64,000 nt of DNA from an uncultured Bacteroidota bacterium (GCA_902786595.1 CADADB010000014.1:1-64000); one strand, 5' to 3'; counted from the first letter of the stretch, positions 13,867-22,760 are shown. Numbers and translations are program-made. Notes: generated by a model from the sequence alone, not told the origin.

Positions 13867-15330
13867 TCAATGATATTTCCAATAGTCGTCCATGTCATTG
13901 CCCCAGTAATCCACTGGATTCGGGTTGTAGATATCCTGCTGGGTCTGGATTTTGCGCACGAGGTGCATCCTCCAGTTCGGATTGTTGACTTCCCCGTACA
14001 TGTTGGAATGCAGCAGCTCATAGTCGTTGCCGGTGAGCACGGGGTCGTAAAAGACGAACTTGACATTAGACTGGTTGTTCAGATAGTAATAATCCCAGAT
14101 TTCGTAAGGCAGCGTGACAGGGTCGGAAGGCACCTCTTTGACCTCATTGGGCGGACCATATTGCAAATAGACGCGCCCGCGGTCGGTCAGATAGCCCTTC
14201 ACCTGCTTGCTGCCGAACATGCTCTGCACTTGATCGACACGCTTCTTGTAGTTGTTCCACGCCTCTTCGGGATTCGAAGGGTTACGTCTCAGCCAGAAAT
14301 GGTAAAAGAAACGCTGAAGCTGGTCTGTTGGAACGTCTTTCAAGCGGTTTTCATAAAACTCCCGTTCCACAAAACTGGAAATCGGGTATAGGCACTTCAC
14401 GTTGTCGATGAGTTCCTTTCTGTTCGTGTCGTACTCCACGAAAGTGCCGGGCAGTTCCACCTGGGAGTAATCATCCAGATTGAGTTTCACAGATGGGTTG
14501 CTCTTTTGGAAGAACACTTTGTCCACCATCAGCAGACTGTCTTTCTGGTCAAAGAGCTTGACGACTGCGAAATAATTGCCGGAGGGGAGATTGAACACAT
14601 TGTATTCATTGAAGAACAGCACCACGTCTTTTGTGGGCTTTTCCATTGTGATAACGCTGTTCGGGTTGACGGTAAGATGGGATTCCACATCCTCAATGTA
14701 GCATTTGGCCTTCAGCGTGGCATCTCCCAGAATATCCCGCGAATTGTACACTTCCAAGGCAAAAGGAAGCGTGTATTGCGACTCGGGCACGAAACCGGAG
14801 TACAACGGGGGAAGATAATAGCCGTATTTCACGAAAAGGCCTTGCGATTTAGCCGGAGAAAAAGACTTGTAGAGCGAAATCTTCGAAGTGGAAATCTGAT
14901 CTTCGGGGAAAACGAGCGAAATCTTGTCTATGTATTTCAGCTCGTTCGTGTCGCCGCCATGCAGGTCTTTCATGTAGAAATAGAGGAAATATTCCCCTTG
15001 GGGCATCGGAACGTTCTGGATGTCCGCAAAATCGGGTTTTCCCGCTCTTGTGGTGTCATCAAACTGGTCGCTGCTGAGAATATAATGCAACTGCTTCACC
15101 AAGGTGTCATTCTGCATCATATCGACCTGGATTTCCACATCGGCCTCGTATTTGTTCTGGTCGTTCAGAGCATATTGCACCGTATTACCTCCTACGATAA
15201 AGGTGAACTCAATGTAGGGTTGCATGTTGCTGGAACAGTAGGCCTTATGGCTGATGAATGTTTTCAGCCCCTGGGCGAAGGGGGAAAGCGCAGCCAGCAG
15301 CATGAGAATCAGTAAAGTATATTTTTTCAT
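13867..15330 (-). CDS. GWxTD domain-containing exported protein
   Basis: 487 residues with a signal peptide (about 1-19, ending SPFAQ). The C-terminal third has the GWxTD domain: FFYHFWLRRNPSNPEEAWNN, then KGYLTDRGRVYLQYGPPNEV, where the eponymous GWxTD is GYLTD, then LPYEIWDYYYL. The domain is common in Bacteroidota and of unknown function. The N-terminal part appears all-beta. It is the first gene of an operon with the sugar transferase, with its own promoter at 15357-15364. A role at the cell envelope fits but is inference. Confidence 0.9.
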   Translation of the reverse strand: MKKYTLLILMLLAALSPFAQGLKTFISHKAYCSSNMQPYIEFTFIVGGNTVQYALNDQNKYEADVEIQVDMMQNDTLVKQLHYILSSDQFDDTTRAGKPDFADIQNVPMPQGEYFLYFYMKDLHGGDTNELKYIDKISLVFPEDQISTSKISLYKSFSPAKSQGLFVKYGYYLPPLYSGFVPESQYTLPFALEVYNSRDILGDATLKAKCYIEDVESHLTVNPNSVITMEKPTKDVVLFFNEYNVFNLPSGNYFAVVKLFDQKDSLLMVDKVFFQKSNPSVKLNLDDYSQVELPGTFVEYDTNRKELIDNVKCLYPISSFVEREFYENRLKDVPTDQLQRFFYHFWLRRNPSNPEEAWNNYKKRVDQVQSMFGSKQVKGYLTDRGRVYLQYGPPNEVKEVPSDPVTLPYEIWDYYYLNNQSNVKFVFYDPVLTGNDYELLHSNMYGEVNNPNWRMHLVRKIQTQQDIYNPNPVDYWGNDMDDYWKYH

Positions 15331-15356
15331 TATTATTTGGCATTAATAATACACGG

Positions 15357-15364
15357 CAAAAATA
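15357..15364 (-). promoter_or_regulatory. -7 box of the GWxTD/sugar transferase operon
   Basis: TATTTTTG followed by CCGTGTATT on the minus strand, 27 nt before the ATG at 15330. Confidence 0.65.
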
Positions 15365-15411
15365 CGATTTTCTGCAATATGCAGCAGACTCTTCTCTCAT
15401 TTTATTTACAA

Positions 15412-15442
15412 TGTAGGGCTGCCGCATGGCGACAGCCCTACA
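15412..15442. repeat. REP-like palindrome with TGTAG...CTACA ends (also possible glyS terminator)
   Basis: TGTAGGGCTG and CAGCCCTACA arms. Counting the inner bases the stem is 14 bp with one G-U pair and a 3-nt loop. It lies 28 nt beyond the glyS stop (minus strand) but lacks a T-run. Ends match the 30-bp palindromes at 20509-20538 and 40054-40083. Confidence 0.75.
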
Positions 15443-15469
15443 GGGAAATGTATTCTAAAACGTCTTGTA

Positions 15470-16984
15470 TTAACGTAATTTCTTCATCAGTTCCACCGTC
15501 AGATCGGCGATGGGCAGGCGGTATTGCGCCATGGTGTCGCGCTCGCGGACGGTAACGGTGTTGTCCTCCTTCGTCTGGTTGTCGATGGTGACGCAGAAGG
15601 GTGTGCCGATGGCGTCCTGACGACGGTAACGGCGGCCGATGGCGTCCTTGTCCTCATATTGCACCATGAAGTCTTTCTTCAGCATATCGAAGACCTCCTG
15701 TCCGATTTCAGGCAGACCATCTTTCTTGACCAAAGGAAGCACAGCCACTTTGTAGGGTGCCAGTTTCGCGGGCAGACGCAAGACCGTGCGCGTAGAGCCG
15801 TCCTCCAACGTCTCCTCCGTGAAGGCATGGCTGAAGACAGCCAGAAACATACGATCGACACCGATAGAGGTTTCGATGACGTACGGCACATAGTTTTCGT
15901 TGATTTCAGGATCAAAATAACGCAACTTCTTGCCGGAATACTGTTCATGCTGCGACAAGTCGAAGTTCGTACGGGAGTGGATGCCCTCCAGTTCCTTGAA
16001 ACCGAACGGGAACTTGAACTCGATGTCGGTGGCGGCGTTGGCGTAATGCGCCAGCTTCTCGTGATCGTGGAAACGGTAGTTCTCGGCAGGGATGCCCAGG
16101 TCCTTGTGCCACTGCAGACGAGTCTGTTTCCAGTATTCGAACCATTTGAGCTCCTCACCCGGTTTCACGAAGAACTGCATCTCCATCTGCTCGAACTCGC
16201 GCATACGGAAGATGAACTGGCGGGCCACAATCTCATTACGGAAGGCCTTGCCAATCTGCGCGATGCCGAACGGCAGTTTCATGCGGCCGGTTTTGTAGAT
16301 GTTAAGGAAGTTCACAAAGATCCCCTGCGCCGTTTCAGGACGGAGGTAAATCGTGTCGGCACCGTCAGAGACAGAACCCAGCTTGGTGGCGAACATCAGG
16401 TTGAACTGACGGACATCCGTCCAGTTGCGCGTGCCGGAAATGGGACACACGATGCCCAGCTCTTCGATAAGGGATTTCAAACCGGCCAAATCGTTGTTGT
16501 TCATCATCTCGGCGAAACGCGTGCGGATGTCATCGACCTGCGCCTGGTATTGCACCACACGGGTGTTGGTCTGGCGATACAGCACTTCATCGAAATTGTT
16601 GAAACGCTTTTTCGCTTTCTCAATCTCCTTGTCTATTTTATCCTCAATCTTTTGGATATGATCCTCAATCAACACGTCCGCACGGTAGCGCTTCTTGGAA
16701 TCCTTGTTGTCGATAAGCGGGTCGTTGAAGGCGTCCACGTGACCCGATGCCTTCCAGATGGTGGGATGCATGAAGATGGCGCTGTCCAGACCCACGATGT
16801 TCTCGTGATACTGCACCATCGCCTTCCACCAATATTGTTTGATATTGTTCTTCAGTTCCACACCGTTCTGACCGTAGTCATACACGGCGCTCAAACCGTC
16901 ATAAATCTCGCTGGACGGGAAAATGAAGCCATACTCCTTGGCATGGGCTATAATCTGTTTGAAAAGGTCTTCGTTGTTTGCCAT
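15470..16984 (-). CDS. glyS: Glycine--tRNA ligase (alpha2, class II)
   Basis: Cytoplasmic enzyme that charges tRNA-Gly. At 504 residues it is the homodimeric form. Class II motifs are visible: LRPETAQGIFVNFLNIYKTG, motif 2 RNEIVARQFIFRMREFEQME, and motif 3 near the SIGVDRMFLAVFSHAF segment. The AVYDYGQNGVELKNNIKQYW N-terminal region, including the IVGLDSAIFMHPTIWKASGH segment, is specific for this family. The ATG at 16984 directly follows a CCCATAA-type tract. No good -7 box is seen, so the promoter is unclear. Confidence 0.97.
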   Translation of the reverse strand: MANNEDLFKQIIAHAKEYGFIFPSSEIYDGLSAVYDYGQNGVELKNNIKQYWWKAMVQYHENIVGLDSAIFMHPTIWKASGHVDAFNDPLIDNKDSKKRYRADVLIEDHIQKIEDKIDKEIEKAKKRFNNFDEVLYRQTNTRVVQYQAQVDDIRTRFAEMMNNNDLAGLKSLIEELGIVCPISGTRNWTDVRQFNLMFATKLGSVSDGADTIYLRPETAQGIFVNFLNIYKTGRMKLPFGIAQIGKAFRNEIVARQFIFRMREFEQMEMQFFVKPGEELKWFEYWKQTRLQWHKDLGIPAENYRFHDHEKLAHYANAATDIEFKFPFGFKELEGIHSRTNFDLSQHEQYSGKKLRYFDPEINENYVPYVIETSIGVDRMFLAVFSHAFTEETLEDGSTRTVLRLPAKLAPYKVAVLPLVKKDGLPEIGQEVFDMLKKDFMVQYEDKDAIGRRYRRQDAIGTPFCVTIDNQTKEDNTVTVRERDTMAQYRLPIADLTVELMKKLR

Positions 16985-16988
16985 TTTT

Positions 16989-17020
16989 AATGGTTATTGG
17001 TTATGGGTTATAGGTTATTG
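16989..17020. repeat. CCCATAA-type tract directly before glyS
   Basis: Read on the minus strand, four imperfect 7-bp units (ATAACCC/ATAACCA) end within 8 nt of the glyS start codon, the same unit and position as at the flippase and tadA genes. Confidence 0.65.
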
Positions 17021-17100
17021 ACGTTTATTGTTAAAAGACTTGAGACTTAAGACTTTGGAGAAATTAGTTCTTTTTCAATCTTTCATCGTTCTTCATCGTC

Positions 17101-17817
17101 CTATTCAAAGATAAACGAAATCTGTATATTCTTCGCTTTCAGGGAAGTAACACTTGTGGCGTACATGTTTTCTTCCGGTACCAGCATGTTGAGGAAGCCG
17201 AAAGACATTTTCAGCTCGGTGGAGAATTTGAAATAGGTGCAATAGAAATCCATTCCGACACCCACCTGCGCCTGGACGTCATGAGGGTTGAGCTTGAGTA
17301 CCACATCTCCGTTCATCGGGGACCTCTTCTTTTTTGCAGAGATCATGTCGAAACTGTACTGTCCGCCAGCAATGACGTATGCACGGAGATTGTTCAGCAT
17401 ACGGGATGACTTGAACTTTACCAACAGGGGGAGGTCCAGATACACCGACTCGGCATTTTTGGCCGTAACAACCTCATTACCTGTTGAGTAGCGAATGGAA
17501 TAGTTAACATAGCGGTCTCCGAAGGACAAGCCGGGGATGAATCTCAGGTCGAAATACTTTCCCATACGGAGATTGGTGACAATACCAAGACTGAAACCGC
17601 TGAGAGAACGGGTATTGACCATCATCAGGGAATCGTATTCAGCCAGGTCGGGTTTGGAAGCTATTCTGAAGTCGAACTGATTATATCCCAACATGAAGCC
17701 AAAATGGAACGCCCTTTTGTCGTATTTCAACAAATTGGGTACGCCAAATTGGGCAAAAGAGCTGATGGATAAGCTTAAGAATAATATAGTAAGAATTGAT
17801 GTTTTTTTGCAATTCAT
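17101..17817 (-). CDS. porT: PorT-family outer membrane beta-barrel, type IX secretion/gliding component
   Basis: 238 residues with a signal peptide (about 1-22, ending SSFAQ) and an eight-strand-like beta-barrel with the PorT/SprT pattern: FHFGFMLGYNQFDFRI near the start, LRFIPGLSFGDRYVNYS, a YLDLPLLVKFKS strand, AYVIAGGQYSFDM and a C-terminal IQISFIFE. PorT is required for T9SS function in Porphyromonas and Flavobacterium; its exact role is unsettled. Presence here fits the three T9SS-sorted proteins in the window. It is 77 nt downstream of the PfkB-family kinase gene and may be co-transcribed with it. Confidence 0.85.
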   Translation of the reverse strand: MNCKKTSILTILFLSLSISSFAQFGVPNLLKYDKRAFHFGFMLGYNQFDFRIASKPDLAEYDSLMMVNTRSLSGFSLGIVTNLRMGKYFDLRFIPGLSFGDRYVNYSIRYSTGNEVVTAKNAESVYLDLPLLVKFKSSRMLNNLRAYVIAGGQYSFDMISAKKKRSPMNGDVVLKLNPHDVQAQVGVGMDFYCTYFKFSTELKMSFGFLNMLVPEENMYATSVTSLKAKNIQISFIFE

Positions 17818-17894
17818 AATTCAATATCAAAGGAAAAGTAACGAGCTCTCGGGAGTTTTAGTATGCACTCAGACGGGATTATGATCAATTGATA

Positions 17895-18896
17895 TTATAA
17901 ATTCTTGGCTATTTCGGATTTAAGCTGGGCGCCGTTAATTGGGACAACCCCTACATATTCGCAAACGAGGCCGCCGGCCAGGTTGGAAGCCAGACAGGTC
18001 TCTTCCACCGTGTGGTTTTTCAACAGGAAGAGCGTGGAAACGGAAATCACGGTGTCACCCGCGCCGGAGACATCGCTCACGCGGCGGTGGAAAGCCGGCT
18101 GATGATAGAACTTGTCGTTCTGGCGGTCATAAAACGCGATTCCCTTAGCAGACATGGTCACCATGACCTTGTCAATATTCTGTCTTTCAGCGAATTCCTT
18201 GGCCAACTCATGAATCTCGTCCAACGTCAGCTCCGAGTTCTCCTCTATATGCAATCCTTTTGACAACTCTTTCATGTTGGGCTTGAAGAGGTTCACATTG
18301 GCGTAGTTGTTGAAGTTCTTTTCCTTCGGATCCACTGCGACATATATGTTCTTCTTATGTGCAAAATTGATAATCTCAGATATCAACTCCTTGGAAAACA
18401 ATCCTTTGTCATAATCCTCAAAAATGACGGCATCGATTTCGTTGTGGTCAATGATCTGTTCCACAGTGGTGAGGAACTGTCTCTTTTCACGTTCTTTGAG
18501 CTGTTGCACTTTCTCGTCATCCACTCGCACGATATGGCAGTTGTTGCCGATAATGCGGTATTTGATGGTGGTGCGGCGGCCGTACATCGGGACGATGGCG
18601 TCAGAAGTCAGGTCACAGTCCTCCATAAGGTTGTAGAAGACCTTGGCTTTTGAGTCGCTGCCGATGACAGAGCAGAGGATCGGGTCGGCACCCAGCGACT
18701 TGAGGTTGAGCGCGACATTGGCGGCACCGCCCAGGCGATAGCTGCGGTTTTGCACGTTTACGATCGGAACCGGCGCTTCCGGACTGATTCTCGACACCTT
18801 GCCCGTAAGGTAACAGTCGATCATTACATCGCCGATTACCAATATTTTAGCATTCTTGAACTCTTCAAAAATCTGTTCTACCTGTTCTATTTTCAT
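17895..18896 (-). CDS. PfkB-family sugar kinase, heptose-7-phosphate kinase-like (RfaE1/HldE N-domain)
   Basis: Ribokinase-fold enzyme of about 333 residues matching the kinase half of HldE: the N-terminal ILVIGDVMIDCYLTGKVSRI, SPEAPVPIVNV, RLGGAANVALNLKSLGADP, and the C-terminal catalytic SDVSGAGDTVIS with the catalytic Asp. HldE phosphorylates D-glycero-D-manno-heptose-7-phosphate for LPS core synthesis; in Bacteroidota stand-alone kinase forms are common. No nucleotidyltransferase half is attached or adjacent. Start set at 18896, after the -7 box. Heptose is the most likely substrate, but other sugar phosphates cannot be excluded. Confidence 0.85.
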   Translation of the reverse strand: MKIEQVEQIFEEFKNAKILVIGDVMIDCYLTGKVSRISPEAPVPIVNVQNRSYRLGGAANVALNLKSLGADPILCSVIGSDSKAKVFYNLMEDCDLTSDAIVPMYGRRTTIKYRIIGNNCHIVRVDDEKVQQLKEREKRQFLTTVEQIIDHNEIDAVIFEDYDKGLFSKELISEIINFAHKKNIYVAVDPKEKNFNNYANVNLFKPNMKELSKGLHIEENSELTLDEIHELAKEFAERQNIDKVMVTMSAKGIAFYDRQNDKFYHQPAFHRRVSDVSGAGDTVISVSTLFLLKNHTVEETCLASNLAGGLVCEYVGVVPINGAQLKSEIAKNL

Positions 18897-18914
18897 TGCA
18901 TAAAAATTAGTCGG

Positions 18915-18922
18915 CAAAGATA
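18915..18922 (-). promoter_or_regulatory. -7 box of the PfkB kinase/porT unit
   Basis: TATCTTTG followed by CCGACTAA on the minus strand, 19 nt before the ATG at 18896. Confidence 0.65.
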
Positions 18923-19013
18923 CACTTTTTTTGTGATTGGTGATTGGTGAATTGTGAGCTGAATTAAGGAATCGAAAATGGAACCATCTTGTTATAGAAT
19001 TCCAAAAAAATCC

Positions 19014-19021
19014 TATTTTCG
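19014..19021 (+). promoter_or_regulatory. -7 box of the NfeD protease gene (variant)
   Basis: TATTTTCG followed by CAGCCC, 26 nt before the ATG at 19047, with a TTG about 20 nt upstream. The last TTTG is changed to TTCG, as at 61974-61981. Confidence 0.5.
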
Positions 19022-19046
19022 CAGCCCATTTTAGAACAATCTGAAT

Positions 19047-20405
19047 ATGAAAAAAGCATATACCCTCATAATGGGTCTCATCATCGTGATATTGGCGGCG
19101 ACCGTTAGCGTTTCCGCGCAGAAAACACAGGTATATTACTATAAAATCGACGATAACATCTCCAAGCCTGCGCTGCGGCTGACTGAGAAGGCCGTGAAAG
19201 AGGCGGAAGCCGGGAAGTACGACTACTTGTTCTTAGAGCTGAACACTTTCGGCGGGGAACTGGATGCCGCTGACAAGATCCGCACGCTTCTGTTGAACAC
19301 CAAAGTGCCGAGCATCGTCTTCATCAACAACAACGCGGCATCGGCGGGCGCGCTGATCTCCATCGCGTGCGACAGCATCTACATGATGCCCGGCGCCTCC
19401 ATCGGGGCGGCCTCCGTGGTCGATCAGACCGGCCAGATCATGCCCGACAAGTACCAGTCGTACATGCGCTCGCTCATGCGCACCACCGCCGAGCACAACG
19501 GCCGCAACCCCAACATCGCGCAGGCCATGGTGGATCCCGATGTGACCATTCCCGGAATCAGCGACTCTGGTAAAGTGCTGACATTCACCTCCGAAGAGGC
19601 GGCGGAGAACGGCTTCTGCGAAGGAGTGGTGGGCAGTCGCGAGGAGGCGCTGACTCAGGCCGGTGTCGAACAGCCCGAGATTCACGAGCAGGAGCTCTCC
19701 CCTATCGAGAAAATCATCAATTTCCTGGTCAACCCTGCCGTGAGCGGAATCCTTATCATGTGCATCGTGGGCGGAATCTGGTTCGAGTTGCAGGCACCCG
19801 GGTTGGGGCTGCCCAGCATCATCGCCCTCACCGCCGCCCTGCTCTTCTTCGCCCCGCACTATCTTGAAGGTCTCGCCGCCCACTGGGAAATCCTACTCTT
19901 CCTTGCCGGCATCGTCCTGCTGATGCTGGAGTTTTTCGTCATCCCCGGCTTCGGGGTCGCGGGCATCTCCGGCATTGTGCTCGTTATCGCCTCGCTGATT
20001 CTTACCTTGGTGTTCAATGTCGGCTTCAAATTCACCTTCAACCCCGAATTCAATGCCCCTGCACATATCAGTAAGATGACAATCCTGGTGTTGGTCAGCA
20101 CTCTGGCGGGATTCTTCCTGTCGTTATGGCTCGGCAAGAAGCTCATCCTCGCTGAGACGCGCTTCGGTTCATTGGCGTTGCGCACCGGTCTGGAAACAAA
20201 GAAAGGATTCACCTCTCAGGATATGCGCAACGAACAATACGTTGGGAAAGAGGGGGTTGCGCAGACCATCCTCCGTCCTTCCGGCAAAATCAACATCGAT
20301 GGCGAAGTGCTGGATGCCACCATCGAGCACGGCTTCGCCAACCCCGGCGACAAGGTGAAGGTGAGCAAGTTCGAGAATGCGCAGCTGTTTGTGAGAAAGG
20401 CGTGA
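19047..20405 (+). CDS. NfeD-family membrane-bound ClpP-class serine protease
   Basis: 452 residues. A signal peptide or anchor (1-24) is followed by a ClpP/crotonase-fold protease domain (about 27-210) with LELNTFGGELDAA and NNNAASAGALISIACD; Ser99 is the probable nucleophile of a Ser-Lys dyad. Four or five membrane helices follow (about 225-375), then a C-terminal OB-fold NfeD domain (GKEGVAQTILRPSGKINIDG and VKVSKFENAQLFV). Long-form NfeD proteins usually pair with a stomatin/flotillin partner, which is not adjacent here. Likely role: cleavage of membrane proteins or partners in envelope quality control, by family analogy. Confidence 0.9.
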   Translation: MKKAYTLIMGLIIVILAATVSVSAQKTQVYYYKIDDNISKPALRLTEKAVKEAEAGKYDYLFLELNTFGGELDAADKIRTLLLNTKVPSIVFINNNAASAGALISIACDSIYMMPGASIGAASVVDQTGQIMPDKYQSYMRSLMRTTAEHNGRNPNIAQAMVDPDVTIPGISDSGKVLTFTSEEAAENGFCEGVVGSREEALTQAGVEQPEIHEQELSPIEKIINFLVNPAVSGILIMCIVGGIWFELQAPGLGLPSIIALTAALLFFAPHYLEGLAAHWEILLFLAGIVLLMLEFFVIPGFGVAGISGIVLVIASLILTLVFNVGFKFTFNPEFNAPAHISKMTILVLVSTLAGFFLSLWLGKKLILAETRFGSLALRTGLETKKGFTSQDMRNEQYVGKEGVAQTILRPSGKINIDGEVLDATIEHGFANPGDKVKVSKFENAQLFVRKA

Positions 20406-20408
20406 TTC

Positions 20409-20466
20409 AGCTATTAGCTATTGGCTATTAGCTTTTGGCTATTAGCTTTTGGCTATTAGCTTTTGG
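20409..20466. repeat. GCTATTAG/GCTTTTG tract after the NfeD stop codon
   Basis: Six to seven imperfect 7-8 bp units (TTAGCTATTGGCTATTAGC type) start 4 nt after the stop. The same unit occurs near 36985-37049 and at 47246-47276. Confidence 0.65.
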
Positions 20467-20508
20467 AGGTGGCCACCGTCCCCATTTCGTATGCAGACTC
20501 GTTTCCCC

Positions 20509-20538
20509 TGTAGAGACGTTTCATGAAACGTCTCTACA
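20509..20538. repeat. Perfect 30-bp REP-like palindrome (TGTAGAGACG arms)
   Basis: TGTAGAGACGTTTCA followed by its exact reverse complement. It shares 10-bp arms with the copy inside the GH78 gene (40054-40083). Located between the NfeD tract and the htpG sigma-54 promoter, without a T-run. Confidence 0.85.
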
Positions 20539-20582
20539 ACGTTCACCTGACAATACGTTTAAAACGAACAAAGAGGACATAT

Positions 20583-20598
20583 TGGCACACTTTTTGCA
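20583..20598 (+). promoter_or_regulatory. Sigma-54 (RpoN) promoter upstream of htpG
   Basis: TGGCACACTTTTTGCA matches the -24/-12 consensus TGGCAC-N5-TTGCA at every fixed base with correct spacing. The transcript would start near 20609, giving a leader of about 35 nt before the htpG ATG at 20644. No TAnnTTTG box is seen in this gap. A bacterial enhancer-binding protein would be needed; none is encoded in the window. Confidence 0.75.
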
Positions 20599-20643
20599 GT
20601 GTAAACGCCCGTCAAAAAAGTCAAAAATTAAAATCCAAACAAT

Positions 20644-22554
20644 ATGCAGACAGGTAAAATTAATGTACAAACCGAGAATATCTTTCCCGTTATCAAGAAG
20701 TTTTTGTACTCTGATCACGAGATTTTCCTTAGAGAACTGATTTCCAACGCAGTGGATGCCACGCAAAAGCTCAAAACGCTCGTCAGCTTGGGCAAGGCCG
20801 ACTGCGAGTTAGGCGACCTGACCATTGACGTGAAGGTCAACAAGGATGACAAAACCATCCATGTCACCGACCGCGGCATCGGCATGACCGCCGAGGAGGT
20901 CGATCGCTACATCAACCAGATTGCCTTCTCCGGCGCGGAGGACTTCCTGGCCAAATACAAGGGCAACGACGCGGCCAACATCATCGGCCACTTCGGACTT
21001 GGCTTCTACTCCTCCTTCATGGTCGCCAACCGTGTGGACATCCTCACCAAATCGTATCAGAAAGACGCTCAGGCGGTTAAGTGGAGCTGTGACGGTTCAC
21101 CCGACTTCACTCTCGAAGAGATCGACAAATCCGACCGCGGCACCGAAATCGTCCTCCACGTGGAAGACGACGACCTGCAGGAGTTCGTCAACGAGGACAA
21201 GTTGGTGGAACTGCTCAACAAGTACTGCCGCTTCCTGCCCGTGCCCATCCGTTGCGGAATGAAGACCGAATGGCGTAAACCTGAGCCGAAACCAGAAGAT
21301 ACTGAAAACAAAGACGAGAAGAAGGAAGAACCGAAGGAGGAGGCCGTGCAGGTGCCGCGCATCATCAACGACACCGACCCCATCTGGCAGAAACAGCCCT
21401 CCACCCTATCCGACGAGGACTACAACAAATTCTACCGCGAACTTTACCCGATGTCCTTCGAGGAGCCGATGTTCCACATCCATCTGAACGTCGATTACCC
21501 CTTCAACCTCACCGGCGTGCTCTACTTCCCGAAGATCAAGAACCAGCTCGACCTCAAGAAGAACCGCGTGCAACTCTATTGTAACCAAGTCTTTATCACT
21601 GACGAGCTGGAAGGCATCGTGCCCGACTTCATGAACCTCCTGCACGGCGTCATCGACTCGCCCGACATCCCGCTGAACGTCTCCCGCTCCTACCTCCAAA
21701 GCGACAACAACGTCAAGAAAATCTCCACATACATCAGCAAGAAAGTGGCCGAGAAGCTGGAGCAGATGTTCAAGGAGAACCGCGAGGAGTTCGAGAAGAA
21801 ATGGGACGACCTGAGCATCTTCCTCGAATACGGCTCCCTGACAGACGAGAAATTCTACGACAAAATCAAGGACTTCTACTTGCTGAAAAACACTGAGGGC
21901 AAGTACTTTACAATTGAAGAATACCGCAACATGGTGAGTGCGCTGCAGACTGACAAAAACGGAAATATTGTCATGCTGTACGCTGCCAACGCAGACGACC
22001 AGCACGTCTATATCGCCAACGCGAAGGAGAAAGGATACGATGTGTTGCTGATGACCGGTTTCCTCGACACGCACTTCATCAACATGCTGGAGCAGAAACT
22101 CGAGAAGGTGCGCTTCACCCGCGTGGATGCCAACGTGGTTGACAAACTCATTGAGAAAGAAGAAGATGCGCACGTCTCGAAATTGTCGGAGGATCAACAG
22201 AAGCAGTTGAAAGAGCTCTTTGAAAAACAGGTCGATGCGAAGTTGTTCACCCCGGAGGTTGATTCGCTGAGCGAGACCGACCTGCCCGTGATGGTCACGC
22301 AAAACGAGTTCATGCGCCGTTTCAAGGACATGGAGAAGGTTTCCGGCCAGCAGGGCTTCTACGGCGGCTTCGACCACTACAACCTGGTCATTAACGGCAA
22401 CCACCCGCTCGCCACGCGCATCCTCGACGAAAAGGACGAGGCAAAACGCACGCAGCTGGTGCAGCAGATGGTCGATTTGGCCATGCTCTCGCAGAACATC
22501 CTCACCGGCGAGAAGCTGAGCGAGTTCGTGAAGCGGAGCTACGAACTGCTGTAA
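20644..22554 (+). CDS. htpG: Molecular chaperone HtpG (Hsp90)
   Basis: Cytoplasmic ATP-dependent Hsp90 dimer, 636 residues. The N-terminal GHKL ATPase motifs are FLRELISNAVDATQKLK with the ATP/Mg Asn and catalytic Glu, DRGIGMTAEEV, and GHFGLGFYSSFMVA with the G-rich lid. The middle domain has NVSRSYLQSDNNVKKISTYI with the gamma-phosphate contacting Arg (NVSRSYLQ). A charged Glu/Lys linker (about 215-238) sits after the N domain, longer than in E. coli HtpG. The dimerisation domain ends LSQNILTGEKLSEFVKRSYELL. Preceded by a sigma-54 promoter, suggesting stress or activator control rather than the primary sigma factor. Confidence 0.97.
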   Translation: MQTGKINVQTENIFPVIKKFLYSDHEIFLRELISNAVDATQKLKTLVSLGKADCELGDLTIDVKVNKDDKTIHVTDRGIGMTAEEVDRYINQIAFSGAEDFLAKYKGNDAANIIGHFGLGFYSSFMVANRVDILTKSYQKDAQAVKWSCDGSPDFTLEEIDKSDRGTEIVLHVEDDDLQEFVNEDKLVELLNKYCRFLPVPIRCGMKTEWRKPEPKPEDTENKDEKKEEPKEEAVQVPRIINDTDPIWQKQPSTLSDEDYNKFYRELYPMSFEEPMFHIHLNVDYPFNLTGVLYFPKIKNQLDLKKNRVQLYCNQVFITDELEGIVPDFMNLLHGVIDSPDIPLNVSRSYLQSDNNVKKISTYISKKVAEKLEQMFKENREEFEKKWDDLSIFLEYGSLTDEKFYDKIKDFYLLKNTEGKYFTIEEYRNMVSALQTDKNGNIVMLYAANADDQHVYIANAKEKGYDVLLMTGFLDTHFINMLEQKLEKVRFTRVDANVVDKLIEKEEDAHVSKLSEDQQKQLKELFEKQVDAKLFTPEVDSLSETDLPVMVTQNEFMRRFKDMEKVSGQQGFYGGFDHYNLVINGNHPLATRILDEKDEAKRTQLVQQMVDLAMLSQNILTGEKLSEFVKRSYELL

Positions 22555-22556
22555 CG

Positions 22557-22760
22557 ATGCGACCTAAGACTGCGTCGAACAGACATACAACGTCAGGGAA
22601 ACGGAACCTGACCGGTTGGGCGGTGGCCTTCCTGCTCCTTATCGCGGCAGGGACGGCGACCGCCCAGTCGTACAATACCGAAAAGTTCGCCTGCGAGGTG
22701 GCGCGGAATAAGGTTTCATCCGGGAATAAAACAAGCACCTATTGCCAATCGCCTACTACA
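22557..22760 (+). pseudogene. Signal-peptide-like fragment after htpG
   Basis: Two bases after the htpG stop, an ATG opens a frame encoding a basic leader and a hydrophobic core ending in AGTATAQSYNTEKFA, very like a Bacteroidota signal peptide and mature start. The frame then runs without stopping into the promoter (22779-22786) and the next gene in the wrong phase, so the true C-terminus is missing. Probably the stump of an exported protein; chance cannot be excluded. Confidence 0.3.
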
